Origin: Ottowia massiliensis
GTDB taxonomy: Bacteria > Pseudomonadota > Gammaproteobacteria > Burkholderiales > Burkholderiaceae_C
DNA: 64,000 bases
Assembly (NCBI RefSeq): GCF_900240305.1
Contig: NZ_LT964854.1
Coordinates: 496,001 to 560,000, forward strand
Direction: 5' to 3'
This document shows, piece after piece, positions 33,337-42,144 of this stretch. The notes below the pieces were generated by a model. The model had not been told where the DNA came from and made no database searches. It was given only the letters and a program-made list of their open reading frames with translations. The first letter of the stretch is position 1. Each line of letters opens with the position of its first letter. The translations under genes and the position numbers were made by a program.

Positions 33337-35673
33337 ATGGTGCAGGAGCGTCTGGCACGCTTGTCTGTTGGTGGCAACGGTTGGCATTTGTACCGTCATA
33401 TTGCGAATTGTCAACGTCGCGGGCGCAAATGGGAATCCGTACATTTTTGCAGTGCCGCCCGCGCCCTTCATGCATTCACGTTCGTTTTGCTGCCCCTGCT
33501 GGCCCATGCACTGCTGCCCGCCAGGGCCGCTGCTTTTGGCGCCTCTGCCTTGCAGGGCAATGACGGCATGGAAGAAGAAGCTGCCAGCAGCGGCGATGCC
33601 GGCACGCTGGGCGCTGTCACGGTGGTGGGGCGCGCCGCGCCCGTGCCGGTGGAGCATGAAAGCAGCTACCAGCCCGTGCCCGATGCGTCCACGCTGCGCT
33701 CGCTGGCCCCCGCGCTGGAAGTGCCGCAAGTGACCAACGCCGTCTCTGCTCAGGTGCTGCGCGACCAGCGCCCGCGCTACATGGACGATGCGCTGATGAA
33801 CGTCAGCGGCATCACGCAAGGCAACACGCTGGCGGGCACGCAAGACACCATCCTCAAGCGCGGCTTTGGCGGCAACCGCGACGGCTCCATCATGCACAAC
33901 GGCATGCCGCTGGTGCAGGGCCGTGGCATGAACGCCGCCGCCGAAAGCGTGGTGGTGCTCAAAGGGCCGTCTTCCATGTTCTACGGCATCATGGATCCGG
34001 GCGGCGTGGTGAACGTGGTGAGCAAAAAGCCCCAAATGCAGCCGCGCACGGCCCTGAGCGTGACCGGCTCCAGCTACGGGCGCGGCCGCAACGGCGCGGG
34101 GCTGCTGCTGGATGCCACCGGCCCCGTGGCCGACAGCGGCCTGGCCTGGCGCCTGGTGGCCGACTACACGAATGAAGATTACTGGCGCAACTTCGGCAAG
34201 CGGCGTGACGTGCTGCTGGCCCCTTCGCTGGCCTGGTACGGGCGCGACACGCAAGCCGTGCTCTGGTACGAATTCCGTGACTACAACGTGCCGTTTGACC
34301 GTGGCACCGCGCTGGATCCGCGCACGAACAAGCCGCTGGACATTCCCGCCACGCGCCGCCTGGACGAGCCGTTCAACCAGATGAAGGGCAAGAGCCACCT
34401 GGCGCAGTTCTCGCTGGATCACCGCATCACGCCCGGCTGGTCGGGCCACGTGAGCCTGAGCTACAACCGCGAAACGTATGACGCCAACCAGCTGCGCCTG
34501 ATGGGCATCAACACCGCCACCGGCCTGCTGCGCCGCCGCGCCGACGGCACCCGGGGCGCGCTCAGCGCCGACAGCTACGGCACCGCCTACATCGACGGCA
34601 GCACCAAACTGGGCGGCATGCAGCACGACATGCAATTCGGCATGGACGCCGAATACCGCAAGATTTACCGCGCCGACATGATTCGCGGCGGCGTGGACAA
34701 CGCTTTCAGCTACCTCAACCCTGTGTATGGCCGCGTGCGGCCGGGCACAACCGTTGTGGCTGGCGACAGCGACCAGCGCGACCTGCTGCACAACCACTCG
34801 CTTTTCTTTCAGGACGCCATCCACCTGAACCGCCAGTGGATCGTCACCGCCGGCGCGCGCTATCTGCACTGGGCGCAGCGCGCGGGCCGGGGCCGCCCCT
34901 TCAAGCTCAACACCAACACCCGCGACGGCAAATGGCTGCCCCGCCTGGGCGTGGTCTACAAGCTCACGCCCGCCGTCTCGCTCTACGCCAGCTACAGCCA
35001 GTCGCTCAAACCCATCTCCACCATCGCCCCGCACTCCAGCGGGCTGATTGACTCCAGCGTCAAGCCCGAAAGCGGCAAGTCCTGGGAAGTGGGCGCCAAA
35101 TACGAAAGCGCGGGCGGCCTGACCGGCACGCTGGCGCTTTTTGACATCCGCAAGAAAAGCGTGCTCGTCTCGCAGTTCAACCAGAACACGGGCTTGACCG
35201 AATGGCGCACCTCCGGCGCGGCCCGCTCGCGCGGCATCGAGCTGGACGTGGCCGGCGAAATCAACCCGCGCTGGAGCTTCATTGGCAGCCTGGCGCTGAT
35301 TGACGCCAAAACCACCCGCGACCCCAAATTCCAGGGCAACCGTTTGTGGAACGCCGCCCACGTCACCGCCTCGGCCAACGCCGTCTACAACGCCGGCCAG
35401 CTCTGGGGACAAGGCCAGCTGCGCCTGGGCGCGGGCGTGCGCTACGCGGGCAAGCGCGCGGGCGACTCGGCCAACACCTTCTGGCTGCCTTCCTACACCG
35501 TGGCCAACCTGTTTGCCACGTATGAAACGCCCATTCAGGGCCGCAAAGTCAAGTTCCAGCTGAACGTGAAAAACCTGTTTGACCGCACCTACTACACCTC
35601 CAGCGTGAACGAATTCGGCCTGGCCCTGGGCGACGCGCGCCAGGTGTCGCTCACGGCAGGGTTCGAGTTCTGA
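33337..35673 (+). CDS. TonB-dependent siderophore receptor
   Basis: Outer-membrane ligand-gated transporter, 778 residues from this start. Plug domain: GAVTVVGRAAPVPVEHESSY, RPRYMDDALMNVSGITQGNT, LKGPSSMFYGIMDPGGVVNV. A long barrel region ends with the aromatic terminus TAGFEF, the usual Omp C-terminal signal. A signal-like hydrophobic stretch (AFTFVLLPLLAHALLPARAA) lies about 50 residues in, so the true start may be a later non-ATG codon. The siderophore class is not determinable. No TonB, Fur box or biosynthesis genes adjoin it. Confidence 0.9.
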   Translation: MVQERLARLSVGGNGWHLYRHIANCQRRGRKWESVHFCSAARALHAFTFVLLPLLAHALLPARAAAFGASALQGNDGMEEEAASSGDAGTLGAVTVVGRAAPVPVEHESSYQPVPDASTLRSLAPALEVPQVTNAVSAQVLRDQRPRYMDDALMNVSGITQGNTLAGTQDTILKRGFGGNRDGSIMHNGMPLVQGRGMNAAAESVVVLKGPSSMFYGIMDPGGVVNVVSKKPQMQPRTALSVTGSSYGRGRNGAGLLLDATGPVADSGLAWRLVADYTNEDYWRNFGKRRDVLLAPSLAWYGRDTQAVLWYEFRDYNVPFDRGTALDPRTNKPLDIPATRRLDEPFNQMKGKSHLAQFSLDHRITPGWSGHVSLSYNRETYDANQLRLMGINTATGLLRRRADGTRGALSADSYGTAYIDGSTKLGGMQHDMQFGMDAEYRKIYRADMIRGGVDNAFSYLNPVYGRVRPGTTVVAGDSDQRDLLHNHSLFFQDAIHLNRQWIVTAGARYLHWAQRAGRGRPFKLNTNTRDGKWLPRLGVVYKLTPAVSLYASYSQSLKPISTIAPHSSGLIDSSVKPESGKSWEVGAKYESAGGLTGTLALFDIRKKSVLVSQFNQNTGLTEWRTSGAARSRGIELDVAGEINPRWSFIGSLALIDAKTTRDPKFQGNRLWNAAHVTASANAVYNAGQLWGQGQLRLGAGVRYAGKRAGDSANTFWLPSYTVANLFATYETPIQGRKVKFQLNVKNLFDRTYYTSSVNEFGLALGDARQVSLTAGFEF

Positions 35674-35750
35674 AGCTGCTCAAAGCGGCTCGCAGGCGTG
35701 AAACGCGCAAGCCGGAACCGGCCCGGGCTGTGCGCGTTTCACTCCTTTTC

Positions 35751-35832
35751 CGGGAGCAAATTCAGGCCCCTGAAAACGTCCCTTCCGCCCAATTTCAAGG
35801 GACTTGAAGCTATCAAACCAATAGCGGATAAC
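35751..35832 (+). repeat. Dispersed intergenic repeat, copy 9 (diverged)
   Basis: CCGGGAGCAAATTCAGGCCC, CAAGGGACTTGAAGCTATCA, ACCAATAGCGGATAA. Left end typical; the CTAG core is replaced by GGGACTTGAAG. Confidence 0.45.
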
Positions 35833-36002
35833 CAGCGGCTTCATAACCCGTTCACAGGCAGACTTTGAACCGCTCCCGCAAGCCTGCCCTTGCCCCCTCC
35901 ATCGTCTTGCGCCTGGCGCTTTTCGCCTCACGACCACACGCCGACACCATCTGGCCGCCCTCGCTGCCCTGACCTTGCTGCCCGCCGCAAGACGCGCAAG
36001 GC

Positions 36003-36617
36003 ATGGCGCTGGTCATCATCTCCTCCACCGTGGCGGCCAAAAACGTCCACCCCGGCTGGCGGCAGCTTGCTGCTCCGCTGCTGACCTGGGAAAACGACTT
36101 GCTCGACGACCTGGCCATGACCGGCAAGCGCAGCGGCACGGACTACGGCGAAGCGCCCAAGGAGCGCTATCTGTGGCTGGCGCACGCGCCGCATCCCATG
36201 TCGGCCGGCCTGCCAGCGGGTGCGGCCAATGTCTATGCGAAGCAGGCCCCCATGAGCTGGGGCCAGCCGGGCCTGGGCGCGATCACCATCGCCACGCTCT
36301 ACGGTCAGCCGGAAAAAGCGGCCATCTTCGGCTACGAAAAAGGTGCGACTATGGACTACGAATCCCTGGCCCCGGCCCGGCGCGTCATGTTCTTTCTGGG
36401 CAGTGAGGNCCTGGGCGCGATCACCATCGCCACGCTCTACGGTCAGCCGGAAAAAGCGGCCATCTTCGGCTACGAAAAAGGTGCGACTATGGACTACGAA
36501 TCCCTGGCCCCGGCCCGGCGCGTCATGTTCTTTCTGGGCAGTGAGGGCTTTGCCAATCTCTTGCCAGCGGGCCTGCGGCTGTTTGATGCCGCCGTGGATT
36601 GGGCGGTAGGCGGCTGA
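36003..36617 (+). CDS. ThuA/glutamine-amidotransferase-like protein, N-terminally short, interrupted by an assembly join
   Basis: Starts MALVIISSTVAAKNVHPGWR and contains APLLTWENDLLDDLAMTGKR, QPEKAAIFGYEKGATMDYES and ARRVMFFLGSEGFANLLPAG. This matches a class-I amidotransferase-like (ThuA-like) domain seen in some secreted proteins. The usual N-terminal strand (about 40 residues) is missing: an in-frame stop lies 11 codons upstream. The single N at 36409 sits between two identical 137-bp segments, so the real protein is about 158 residues, without the internal duplication. Function unknown; possibly a decayed gene. Confidence 0.5.
   Translation: MALVIISSTVAAKNVHPGWRQLAAPLLTWENDLLDDLAMTGKRSGTDYGEAPKERYLWLAHAPHPMSAGLPAGAANVYAKQAPMSWGQPGLGAITIATLYGQPEKAAIFGYEKGATMDYESLAPARRVMFFLGSEXLGAITIATLYGQPEKAAIFGYEKGATMDYESLAPARRVMFFLGSEGFANLLPAGLRLFDAAVDWAVGG
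36272..36546 (+). repeat. 137-bp exact duplication around a single N (probable assembly join)
   Basis: 36272-36408 is repeated exactly as 36410-36546, with N at 36409. Removing one copy and the N restores a continuous reading frame. This is the signature of two contigs joined without merging their overlap. Confidence 0.85.
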
Positions 36618-36782
36618 AGTGTTATGCCGCGTCTTGAGCATTCTTGCAGGCAAGCCATGAGTGTGCTGAGGCTCAGGGTTGTTGCCAGCTGGGGTCGTTA
36701 CTAGCTGGGAATTGCATGCATTGACACGGCGCTCGGCTTTGCATGACAGTAGCGGCCCCTTAAGCAACTTTTGGAGTTTCGC

Positions 36783-37766
36783 ATGACTGTCATATCTGCT
36801 AGGTCTTTTCACTCTGCGCAGCCGTTTAGTCTTCCAGCGACTGCCCGTGATTCTGTCCATGGAACGGGGCGGCATGGCTCCGATTCAATTTATTCAACAA
36901 CCGGACAAGAAACAAACAGCCGTCCGGTCATCCCTCCTACTGCTCCTACGCCACCCAGTGAGCGGCATTTCAATGCAGGTGATTTGTACGGAGCATCAGG
37001 CAAGCCCTCTGCAGCCGATATTCGCCAGGATGATATTGGTGACTGCTTTTTCATCGCTACGGCAGGCGCAGTAGCCAACCAGTCGCCTGAGCGGATCAAG
37101 CAATCCATTTCTTATAATAGTGATACTGGTAATTTTACGGTTGAGCTTTATGATGGCAAAGAGTGGGCGTCTATTGAAGTCAATCAGTCGGAAATTAAGA
37201 ATAATATTTTCCGCAATGGAGGAAGTTGGTTGGATAATGGCAAAAGCGATGCGCCGATATGGCCGGCGGTCATGGAAACGGCTTATGCAAAAATGCGAGG
37301 AGGAACATTGGATGCAGGTTATAATATTTTAAATAAAGGCGGGAAAGCGCGGGACGCCATGCAAACAATTACCGGAACACGTGGCAGAGATATTTCACGT
37401 CTTAACGCCAACCTGATGGGAGACAGAAATATTGAAGCCCAAATTGGGCAGGCTTTAAAGGAGGGACGGCCCGTCACGTTATCAACTGATCCTGAGTATG
37501 AATCTAATTGGTTTACTCGTCTTTTTGGTGACAAGGATGCGCCGCAGGATGGTTTGGCCGACAATCATGTTTATGTGGTGGAGGAAATTCGCCTAAACAG
37601 CAATGGAGAGGCAGTGGTGCGACTGAGAAATCCTTGGCAAAGGAATGAATCGGAACTTGTCAATGAGTATACTGCGGCCAATAATGAAAGTCCTTTCATT
37701 GAGGTGAAGATGAAGGATGTCATAAAGGGCCGTGGATTCGAATATTTCAATATTGGACCGAAATGA
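36783..37766 (+). CDS. Calpain-family (C2) cysteine protease, putative effector
   Basis: 327 residues. A calpain catalytic core is clear: Cys88 in RQDDIGDCFFIATAGAVANQ (calpain pattern Q-x3-GDC-F/W), then APIWPAVMETAYAKMRGG (the W-ALLEKAYAK block), His262 in DNHVYVVEEIRLN, and Asn283 in VRLRNPW. The first 60 residues are Ser/Thr/Pro-rich, disordered, with no Sec signal, as in secreted effectors. GC is much lower than in neighbours, suggesting transfer. Its stop codon overlaps the next gene's start (ATGA); that gene encodes an exported protein, a plausible immunity partner. ATG at 36783 follows TTTGGAG. Target unknown. Confidence 0.82.
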   Translation: MTVISARSFHSAQPFSLPATARDSVHGTGRHGSDSIYSTTGQETNSRPVIPPTAPTPPSERHFNAGDLYGASGKPSAADIRQDDIGDCFFIATAGAVANQSPERIKQSISYNSDTGNFTVELYDGKEWASIEVNQSEIKNNIFRNGGSWLDNGKSDAPIWPAVMETAYAKMRGGTLDAGYNILNKGGKARDAMQTITGTRGRDISRLNANLMGDRNIEAQIGQALKEGRPVTLSTDPEYESNWFTRLFGDKDAPQDGLADNHVYVVEEIRLNSNGEAVVRLRNPWQRNESELVNEYTAANNESPFIEVKMKDVIKGRGFEYFNIGPK

Positions 37767-38218
37767 ATGGAAAAAGGCTTTTCTTGCAATGTGCCTGTTT
37801 GGCTGCTTGTGTGGTTGCCACTTCGAATCTTTGGGCGGTAAATGACATGTCAAAACATGCTCCCTTTCTTTTTTTGCAAGAAGTGGATGTTGCCCAGGTT
37901 TCAGATGCGGCCAAGCATCTGGAAGATGGAGCCATGGCTTTCATGCAATCGGACTATGTCGTCACGACGCGCCGGTTTTTCCTGCTAACGGACGGCATAT
38001 GGGTGGCTTACGTCAAACAGATGGATGCCGCTGCGCGGGACTGGAAGGGTATCCGGCAGGACATTAAGGGTGCCCGCGCTGGCATTGACCGGGTGGAGCT
38101 TTGGGCGGATGCCAAGGGGCAACGCGCCGAGGCGCTTGCCATGAGCCGCAAGCCGATTGACGAGCAAGGGCACTATCTACTGGGGTATTTCACGCTGTCG
38201 CCGGTTTCCGGGCGCTGA
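37763..38218 (+). CDS. Exported protein coupled to the calpain-like protease; candidate inhibitor/immunity protein
   Basis: 151 residues with a Sec signal peptide (MNGKRLFLQCACLAACVVAT, cleavage probably after NLWA). The mature part of about 126 residues (HAPFLFLQEVDVAQVSDAAK, DYVVTTRRFFLLTDGIWVAY) matches no family I know. The start overlaps the protease stop by 4 bases, so the two are translated together. Periplasmic placement would suit protection against a protease delivered to the periplasm. The immunity role is inferred from organisation only. Confidence 0.7.
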   Translation: MNGKRLFLQCACLAACVVATSNLWAVNDMSKHAPFLFLQEVDVAQVSDAAKHLEDGAMAFMQSDYVVTTRRFFLLTDGIWVAYVKQMDAAARDWKGIRQDIKGARAGIDRVELWADAKGQRAEALAMSRKPIDEQGHYLLGYFTLSPVSGR

Positions 38219-38271
38219 AGGCCTGCCAGCGTGCGCCTTCTCTGCGTATGCTGGCAGGTTCTTAAAGGAGA

Positions 38272-38360
38272 GAATTTAGCTCCTTTATTCATAGCAAGCT
38301 TTCTGCGTGAATAAAGCGGTAAGGCCCATCTTCATGGGCCTTTATTTGCTTCTCTTTTTA
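38272..38360 (-). repeat. Dispersed intergenic repeat, copy 10
   Basis: Plus strand GAATTTAGCTCCTTTATTCA, TAGCAAGCTTTCTGCGTG, GTAAGGCCCATCTTCATGGG, TTTATTTGCTTCTCTTTTT. Ends typical, core diverged. Confidence 0.6.
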
Positions 38361-38504
38361 ATGCAGCTACCTGCCGGGGCCATGCTTGGGCCGGGGTGCT
38401 GTTGCCTGTCTTTGCCGCTTCCGCTGCGCGGTAGCCTGCGCAAGCAATGCAAGCGCGCGGTGTGCGGCATTGGTGGATTTGCGCCGGCGTGGCGATAGAT
38501 GGGT

Positions 38505-40106
38505 TCATTGGCATTCAAAGCTTTCCGCCTTGGCCGTATCGCCGCTTTTGTAGGTGGCAATTCGGGGCCAGGCGCAAATGGGCATTTGCTTGCCGGGGAA
38601 TGATTTTCCTTGGGCCAGCAGGTGGGCGGGGGCCTGGTTGTTATCGTGCCAGTTTTCCAGTGCGGTGAGCGGGTCGAAATCATTGAATGCTTGGCCGCCG
38701 CCGCAGTGATTCATGCCGGGGATCATGAAAAGACGCGAGAAACCGGCGGCATTTTTCGTGTCCTGCTGCATTTGTCGGAACCAGGCCACCTGATCCTTGG
38801 CCGAGAAAACGGGATCGGAAACGCCGGTAACCACGATGAGTTTGCCGCCGCGCGCCTGAAAACTGGAAAGGTCGGTGCCGATGGCATCGTTGATCGCGCC
38901 GGTCTGGTTGGTTTTGGGCGTATCGCGGTCGAAATCGAATGTGTGCCAATCGAAATCGGGAGCGGCGGGGGTCATGAAATACCAGACGAGCGAGCCTGCA
39001 CCGAGGGTTACGCCGCGTGAATCAGGTTTTGCAGTTTGCGAGGAGCCGAGTTTCCACGCGCGCCAATCGGGCTGATTCACGCCCGTATCGTAATACCAGC
39101 CGCTGTAAATGGGCTGACCTTGGCTGTTTTTCGCGCCGTCAAATATGGCCTTGAGCGCGGCAATCTTGTTTTTCGGCCAATTCAGGCTGTCGGGCGTGAA
39201 ATCGCAGGTTTCCCATGCATTGACAATGCCGTCTTGCAAGCCGTCGCGGACATCGCATTGCGCGGCTATGGCCTGGCTGAGCTGGTTCAAATCATCCACA
39301 GTGAAAGCATGAGCCAGGATTTTTTCGCCTTGGACATTTTGCGGAGCGATTTTCATGAATTGCTGGTAATCCCATTGCTGGGCCACGGCGGCGCGGGACA
39401 GGCGAAAACCCGGATTGGCGGCAATCACGCCGTCGAATTCCAATGGATAACGCTGTGCGGCAATCATGGCCTCGCGTCCGCCGTTAGAGCAGCCCATAAA
39501 ATAACTGTGCTGCGGAGCCGTTTCATACATTTCCCGAATCAGCTGTTTGGCAATATGGGTGACCTTGCCCGTGGATTGATAAGCAAAATCCAGCCGCGCC
39601 TGCTGGTCGGCGCCGAAATCGGGCGTAGGCGTGGGATGGCCGCCGTCCATTGAAACGACGACGTAGCCGCGCATCAGCGCAGGTGTTGCCGTGGAATTGC
39701 GTATGGGAATATTGCCGACGGCGGGGGCCACGAAGCCATCCACTCCGCCGCCGCCCTGAAACAAAAAGCGCCTGTTCCATTTTTCTGGCAGGCGCAATTG
39801 AAAACGCGTGCCGTAATGTTTGCCGTCCGCGCCGGTGCGCGCGCCGATCTCGCCTTCCACTACGCAGTGCTCCTGCGCCTGCTGGGTCGCGGCGGAGCCA
39901 CCCGTCAGGGCCGACATGGCATCGGCGCCAATGCCGCCGCTTGACCATTCGGCGCGGGTGATTTGCACATCGGCCAGCGCCGCATTTTTCAGTGCGGCGC
40001 ATTTTGCATTTGCGGCATTTTCATTTTGCTGGTTGGGCGCTTGCGCCAGCGCGGACGCGGCAGCGCTGGCTGCGGCCAGCGCGAGCAGAGAGGGAAGAAG
40101 ATTCAT
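38505..40106 (-). CDS. Tannase/feruloyl esterase family hydrolase
   Basis: 533-residue secreted alpha/beta hydrolase. Signal peptide MNLLPSLLALAAASAAASAL with cleavage near ALAQ. The catalytic motif of the family (Cys-Ser / Asp / His-Cys) is visible: YFMGCSNGGREAMIAAQRYP, VTGVSDPVFSAKDQVAWF, IPGMNHCGGGQAFNDFDP. Relatives hydrolyse aromatic esters such as feruloyl esters, tannins or MHET; the substrate cannot be assigned. ATG at 40104-40106. The frame extends upstream across a terminator hairpin and is not used. Confidence 0.88.
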   Translation of the reverse strand: MNLLPSLLALAAASAAASALAQAPNQQNENAANAKCAALKNAALADVQITRAEWSSGGIGADAMSALTGGSAATQQAQEHCVVEGEIGARTGADGKHYGTRFQLRLPEKWNRRFLFQGGGGVDGFVAPAVGNIPIRNSTATPALMRGYVVVSMDGGHPTPTPDFGADQQARLDFAYQSTGKVTHIAKQLIREMYETAPQHSYFMGCSNGGREAMIAAQRYPLEFDGVIAANPGFRLSRAAVAQQWDYQQFMKIAPQNVQGEKILAHAFTVDDLNQLSQAIAAQCDVRDGLQDGIVNAWETCDFTPDSLNWPKNKIAALKAIFDGAKNSQGQPIYSGWYYDTGVNQPDWRAWKLGSSQTAKPDSRGVTLGAGSLVWYFMTPAAPDFDWHTFDFDRDTPKTNQTGAINDAIGTDLSSFQARGGKLIVVTGVSDPVFSAKDQVAWFRQMQQDTKNAAGFSRLFMIPGMNHCGGGQAFNDFDPLTALENWHDNNQAPAHLLAQGKSFPGKQMPICAWPRIATYKSGDTAKAESFECQ

Positions 40107-40127
40107 GGCGTGGCTCCTGTTGAGAGA

Positions 40128-40171
40128 GAAAAAATAAAGGGGCCGCATTTCATGACACATGCCCCTTTATT
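40128..40171 (-). terminator. Terminator upstream of the esterase, after a decayed cyclophilin-like gene
   Basis: AATAAAGGGGC (40133-40143) / GCCCCTTTATT (40161-40171), followed on the minus strand by TTTTCTC. Its position fits the end of the cyclophilin-like gene at about 40171. Confidence 0.7.
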
Positions 40172-40449
40172 CAGAACTTGCAAGAGTAGCGCGCACGCGG
40201 TTTTTCCTGCCGCTATCTTCAGGTTTTCAATATCGCGTATCGCGCCCAGGCGGGTATTGCGGTAAGAAGAATCCAGATTTTCGTAGAAAATTACCAGCGT
40301 TTGGCCCTGCCACAAAAGAATGTCGCCAGCCCTGATTTTGCCAATAGGGGAAGGCTTGCGGGCAAATCGGCATATTTTTCATTGCGCAGGCGGTTGCGCA
40401 TGTCCAGCGTCAGGGGCAGCATTTGGCGCATATTCCACTGGTGCGTCAT
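40171..40449 (-). pseudogene. Cyclophilin-like fold protein, frameshifted
   Basis: Two minus-strand frames together give a cyclophilin-like domain: NMRQMLPLTLDMRNRLRNEK and KYADLPASLP, then in the next frame SPIGKIRAGDILLWQGQTLV, IFYENLDSSYRNTRLGAIRD and IENLKIAAGK. The frame changes near a run of four G (plus strand about 40346). A second change in the A-run near 40206 would end the protein at a stop (40171-40173) just before the terminator. Either a pseudogene or homopolymer sequencing errors. The N-terminus is not recognisable. Confidence 0.6.
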
Positions 40450-40558
40450 GCCATGGGTAGGATAGCTAATATCACTGTGGCTTGACGAGAATTCGCAGTA
40501 CCCGCGAGCGCCTGGGCCTGCGCTTTTCATGCTCACGGGCGGACTTGTGAACAGGCTC

Positions 40559-42055
40559 TCAGGCTTGCGGATCGGTCTTGCGGCTGCGGCTATTGCGGCG
40601 GTTGCCAGCAAGCGGCTGGGCGGCCGCTTGCTGAAGACGGATGGTGGCGACCAGGCCGGTGCCTTCCAGGCTGTTGGTCAGGCGCAGCAGGCCGCCCATG
40701 TTCTGCACCATCTTGACGACGATGGACAGGCCCAGGCCCGCGCCGGTGGCTTCGGTGCGGGCGCTGTCGCCACGGAAGAACGGGCGGGTGAGCTTGGGCA
40801 GGTTGTCGGCGGAGACGCCGGGGCCGTGGTCGCGCACACGCACGAAAACGCGCCCTTCGTGCAAGTTGGTGCTGATGTCCACGGTGGTGATGCCGGTGCC
40901 GGGCGTTTTGCCGTAGCGGCGGGCGTTTTCGATGAGGTTGGAGAACACGCGGCCCAGCTCCACTTCGTCAGCCATGACGCGCAGATCCAGCGGAATGGTG
41001 GCGTTGATGCGGATGTCTTCCCGGGTGCTGAAGGGGTAGATGCAGCCTTCAATGACTTCGGCCAGGCTGACAGGGTGCATTTCCACTTCTTCCGGGCGGG
41101 CGTAGTCGAGGAATTTGTTGATGATGGAGTCCACCTGCGCGATGTCGGCGGCCATGTGCTCGCGGGCCTGTTCGTCGGGCACGCTCATTTCGGTTTCCAG
41201 CCGCAGGCGGGCCAGCGGGGTGCGCAAGTCGTGCGAGATGCCGGCGAGCATGCGGGCGCGGTCCAGCTCAATCTGCGAGAGCTGGTCGGCCATGCGGTTG
41301 AAGCCGACATTGACTTCCCGCACTTCGCGCGAGGCCACGTTTTCTTCCAGCCGGTGGCCCACGTAGTCGCCGCTGCGCACGCTGGCGGCGGCCACGGCCA
41401 GGTCTTTGAGCGGGCGGTTGATCAGGCGCGCCAGCAAGGCGGCGCCCACAAGGGAGGTGGCGCACAGGCCCACGATCCACAGCAGCCAGGCGCCGCCGCC
41501 CAGCACGGCGCTCACGCGCGAGCGGTCCATGAGCAGCCAGTAGGAGTCGCCCTCGATGGAAAAGCCGACCCACAGGCCCGGCTCGTCATTGACGCGGCTG
41601 GCCACGAGGGTGCCGGGGCCAAGGCGCGCCACGAGTTCCTCGCTGATGCGCTGCTCCAGGGGACTGTTGTCAAAGAGGGTGAAGCGGTCATCAGGCTCGT
41701 GCGGAGCGATGCGCACTTTTTCCTGCTCGGCCAGCGTTTTGATGAGAGAGATGCGGGCGATGGCGTCAGAGTGGATGAGCGCGGCGCGCGAGAGATTGAC
41801 CAGCGAGGCGACCTGCCGCGCGCTTTGGATGGCGCGCGGCTCGTGCTCCAGCGTGCGAAAAAGCTGATACCACGCCAGAGCGCTGCCCAGCAGCATCAGC
41901 GCCAGCAGAAAGAAGGTGCGCCAGAAAAGGCTCAGGCCCGTGCCGGAGCGCCTGCGCTTGCGGCGCGCCGGGCTTTTCTGGGGAGAAGAAGCGGACGGCG
42001 GCAGCCCTTCCAGCGGCATGCTCATGGAATCGAACAATTCGGCGCTGTCAGACAT
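40559..42055 (-). CDS. envZ: Sensor histidine kinase, EnvZ-like
   Basis: 498-residue inner-membrane sensor kinase. TM1 at about 44-66 (LFWRTFFLLALMLLGSALAW), a periplasmic domain to about 160, TM2 about 170-192, HAMP (RLINRPLKDLAVAAASVRSG), H-box GISHDLRTPLARLRLETEMS, N-box FSNLIENARRYG, G1 VRDHGPGVSADNLPKL, and G2 GAGLGLSIVVKMVQNMGG. Paired with the ompR gene directly upstream. Probably responds to osmolarity or envelope conditions; the signal is not deducible. Confidence 0.9.
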   Translation of the reverse strand: MSDSAELFDSMSMPLEGLPPSASSPQKSPARRKRRRSGTGLSLFWRTFFLLALMLLGSALAWYQLFRTLEHEPRAIQSARQVASLVNLSRAALIHSDAIARISLIKTLAEQEKVRIAPHEPDDRFTLFDNSPLEQRISEELVARLGPGTLVASRVNDEPGLWVGFSIEGDSYWLLMDRSRVSAVLGGGAWLLWIVGLCATSLVGAALLARLINRPLKDLAVAAASVRSGDYVGHRLEENVASREVREVNVGFNRMADQLSQIELDRARMLAGISHDLRTPLARLRLETEMSVPDEQAREHMAADIAQVDSIINKFLDYARPEEVEMHPVSLAEVIEGCIYPFSTREDIRINATIPLDLRVMADEVELGRVFSNLIENARRYGKTPGTGITTVDISTNLHEGRVFVRVRDHGPGVSADNLPKLTRPFFRGDSARTEATGAGLGLSIVVKMVQNMGGLLRLTNSLEGTGLVATIRLQQAAAQPLAGNRRNSRSRKTDPQA

Positions 42056-42144
42056 GTGCGGGTTTGGGAAAGAAAGGCATACAAAAATGGCCCGCCGTGT
42101 TTCCTTGGCAGGCCAGAGCGGACAAAGCGCGCGGTCAGCGCAAA

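Noticed and set aside
33337..33440. Fur box in front of the TonB-dependent receptor
   Set aside because: No convincing match to GATAATGATAATCATTATC or its hexamer form could be found by eye.
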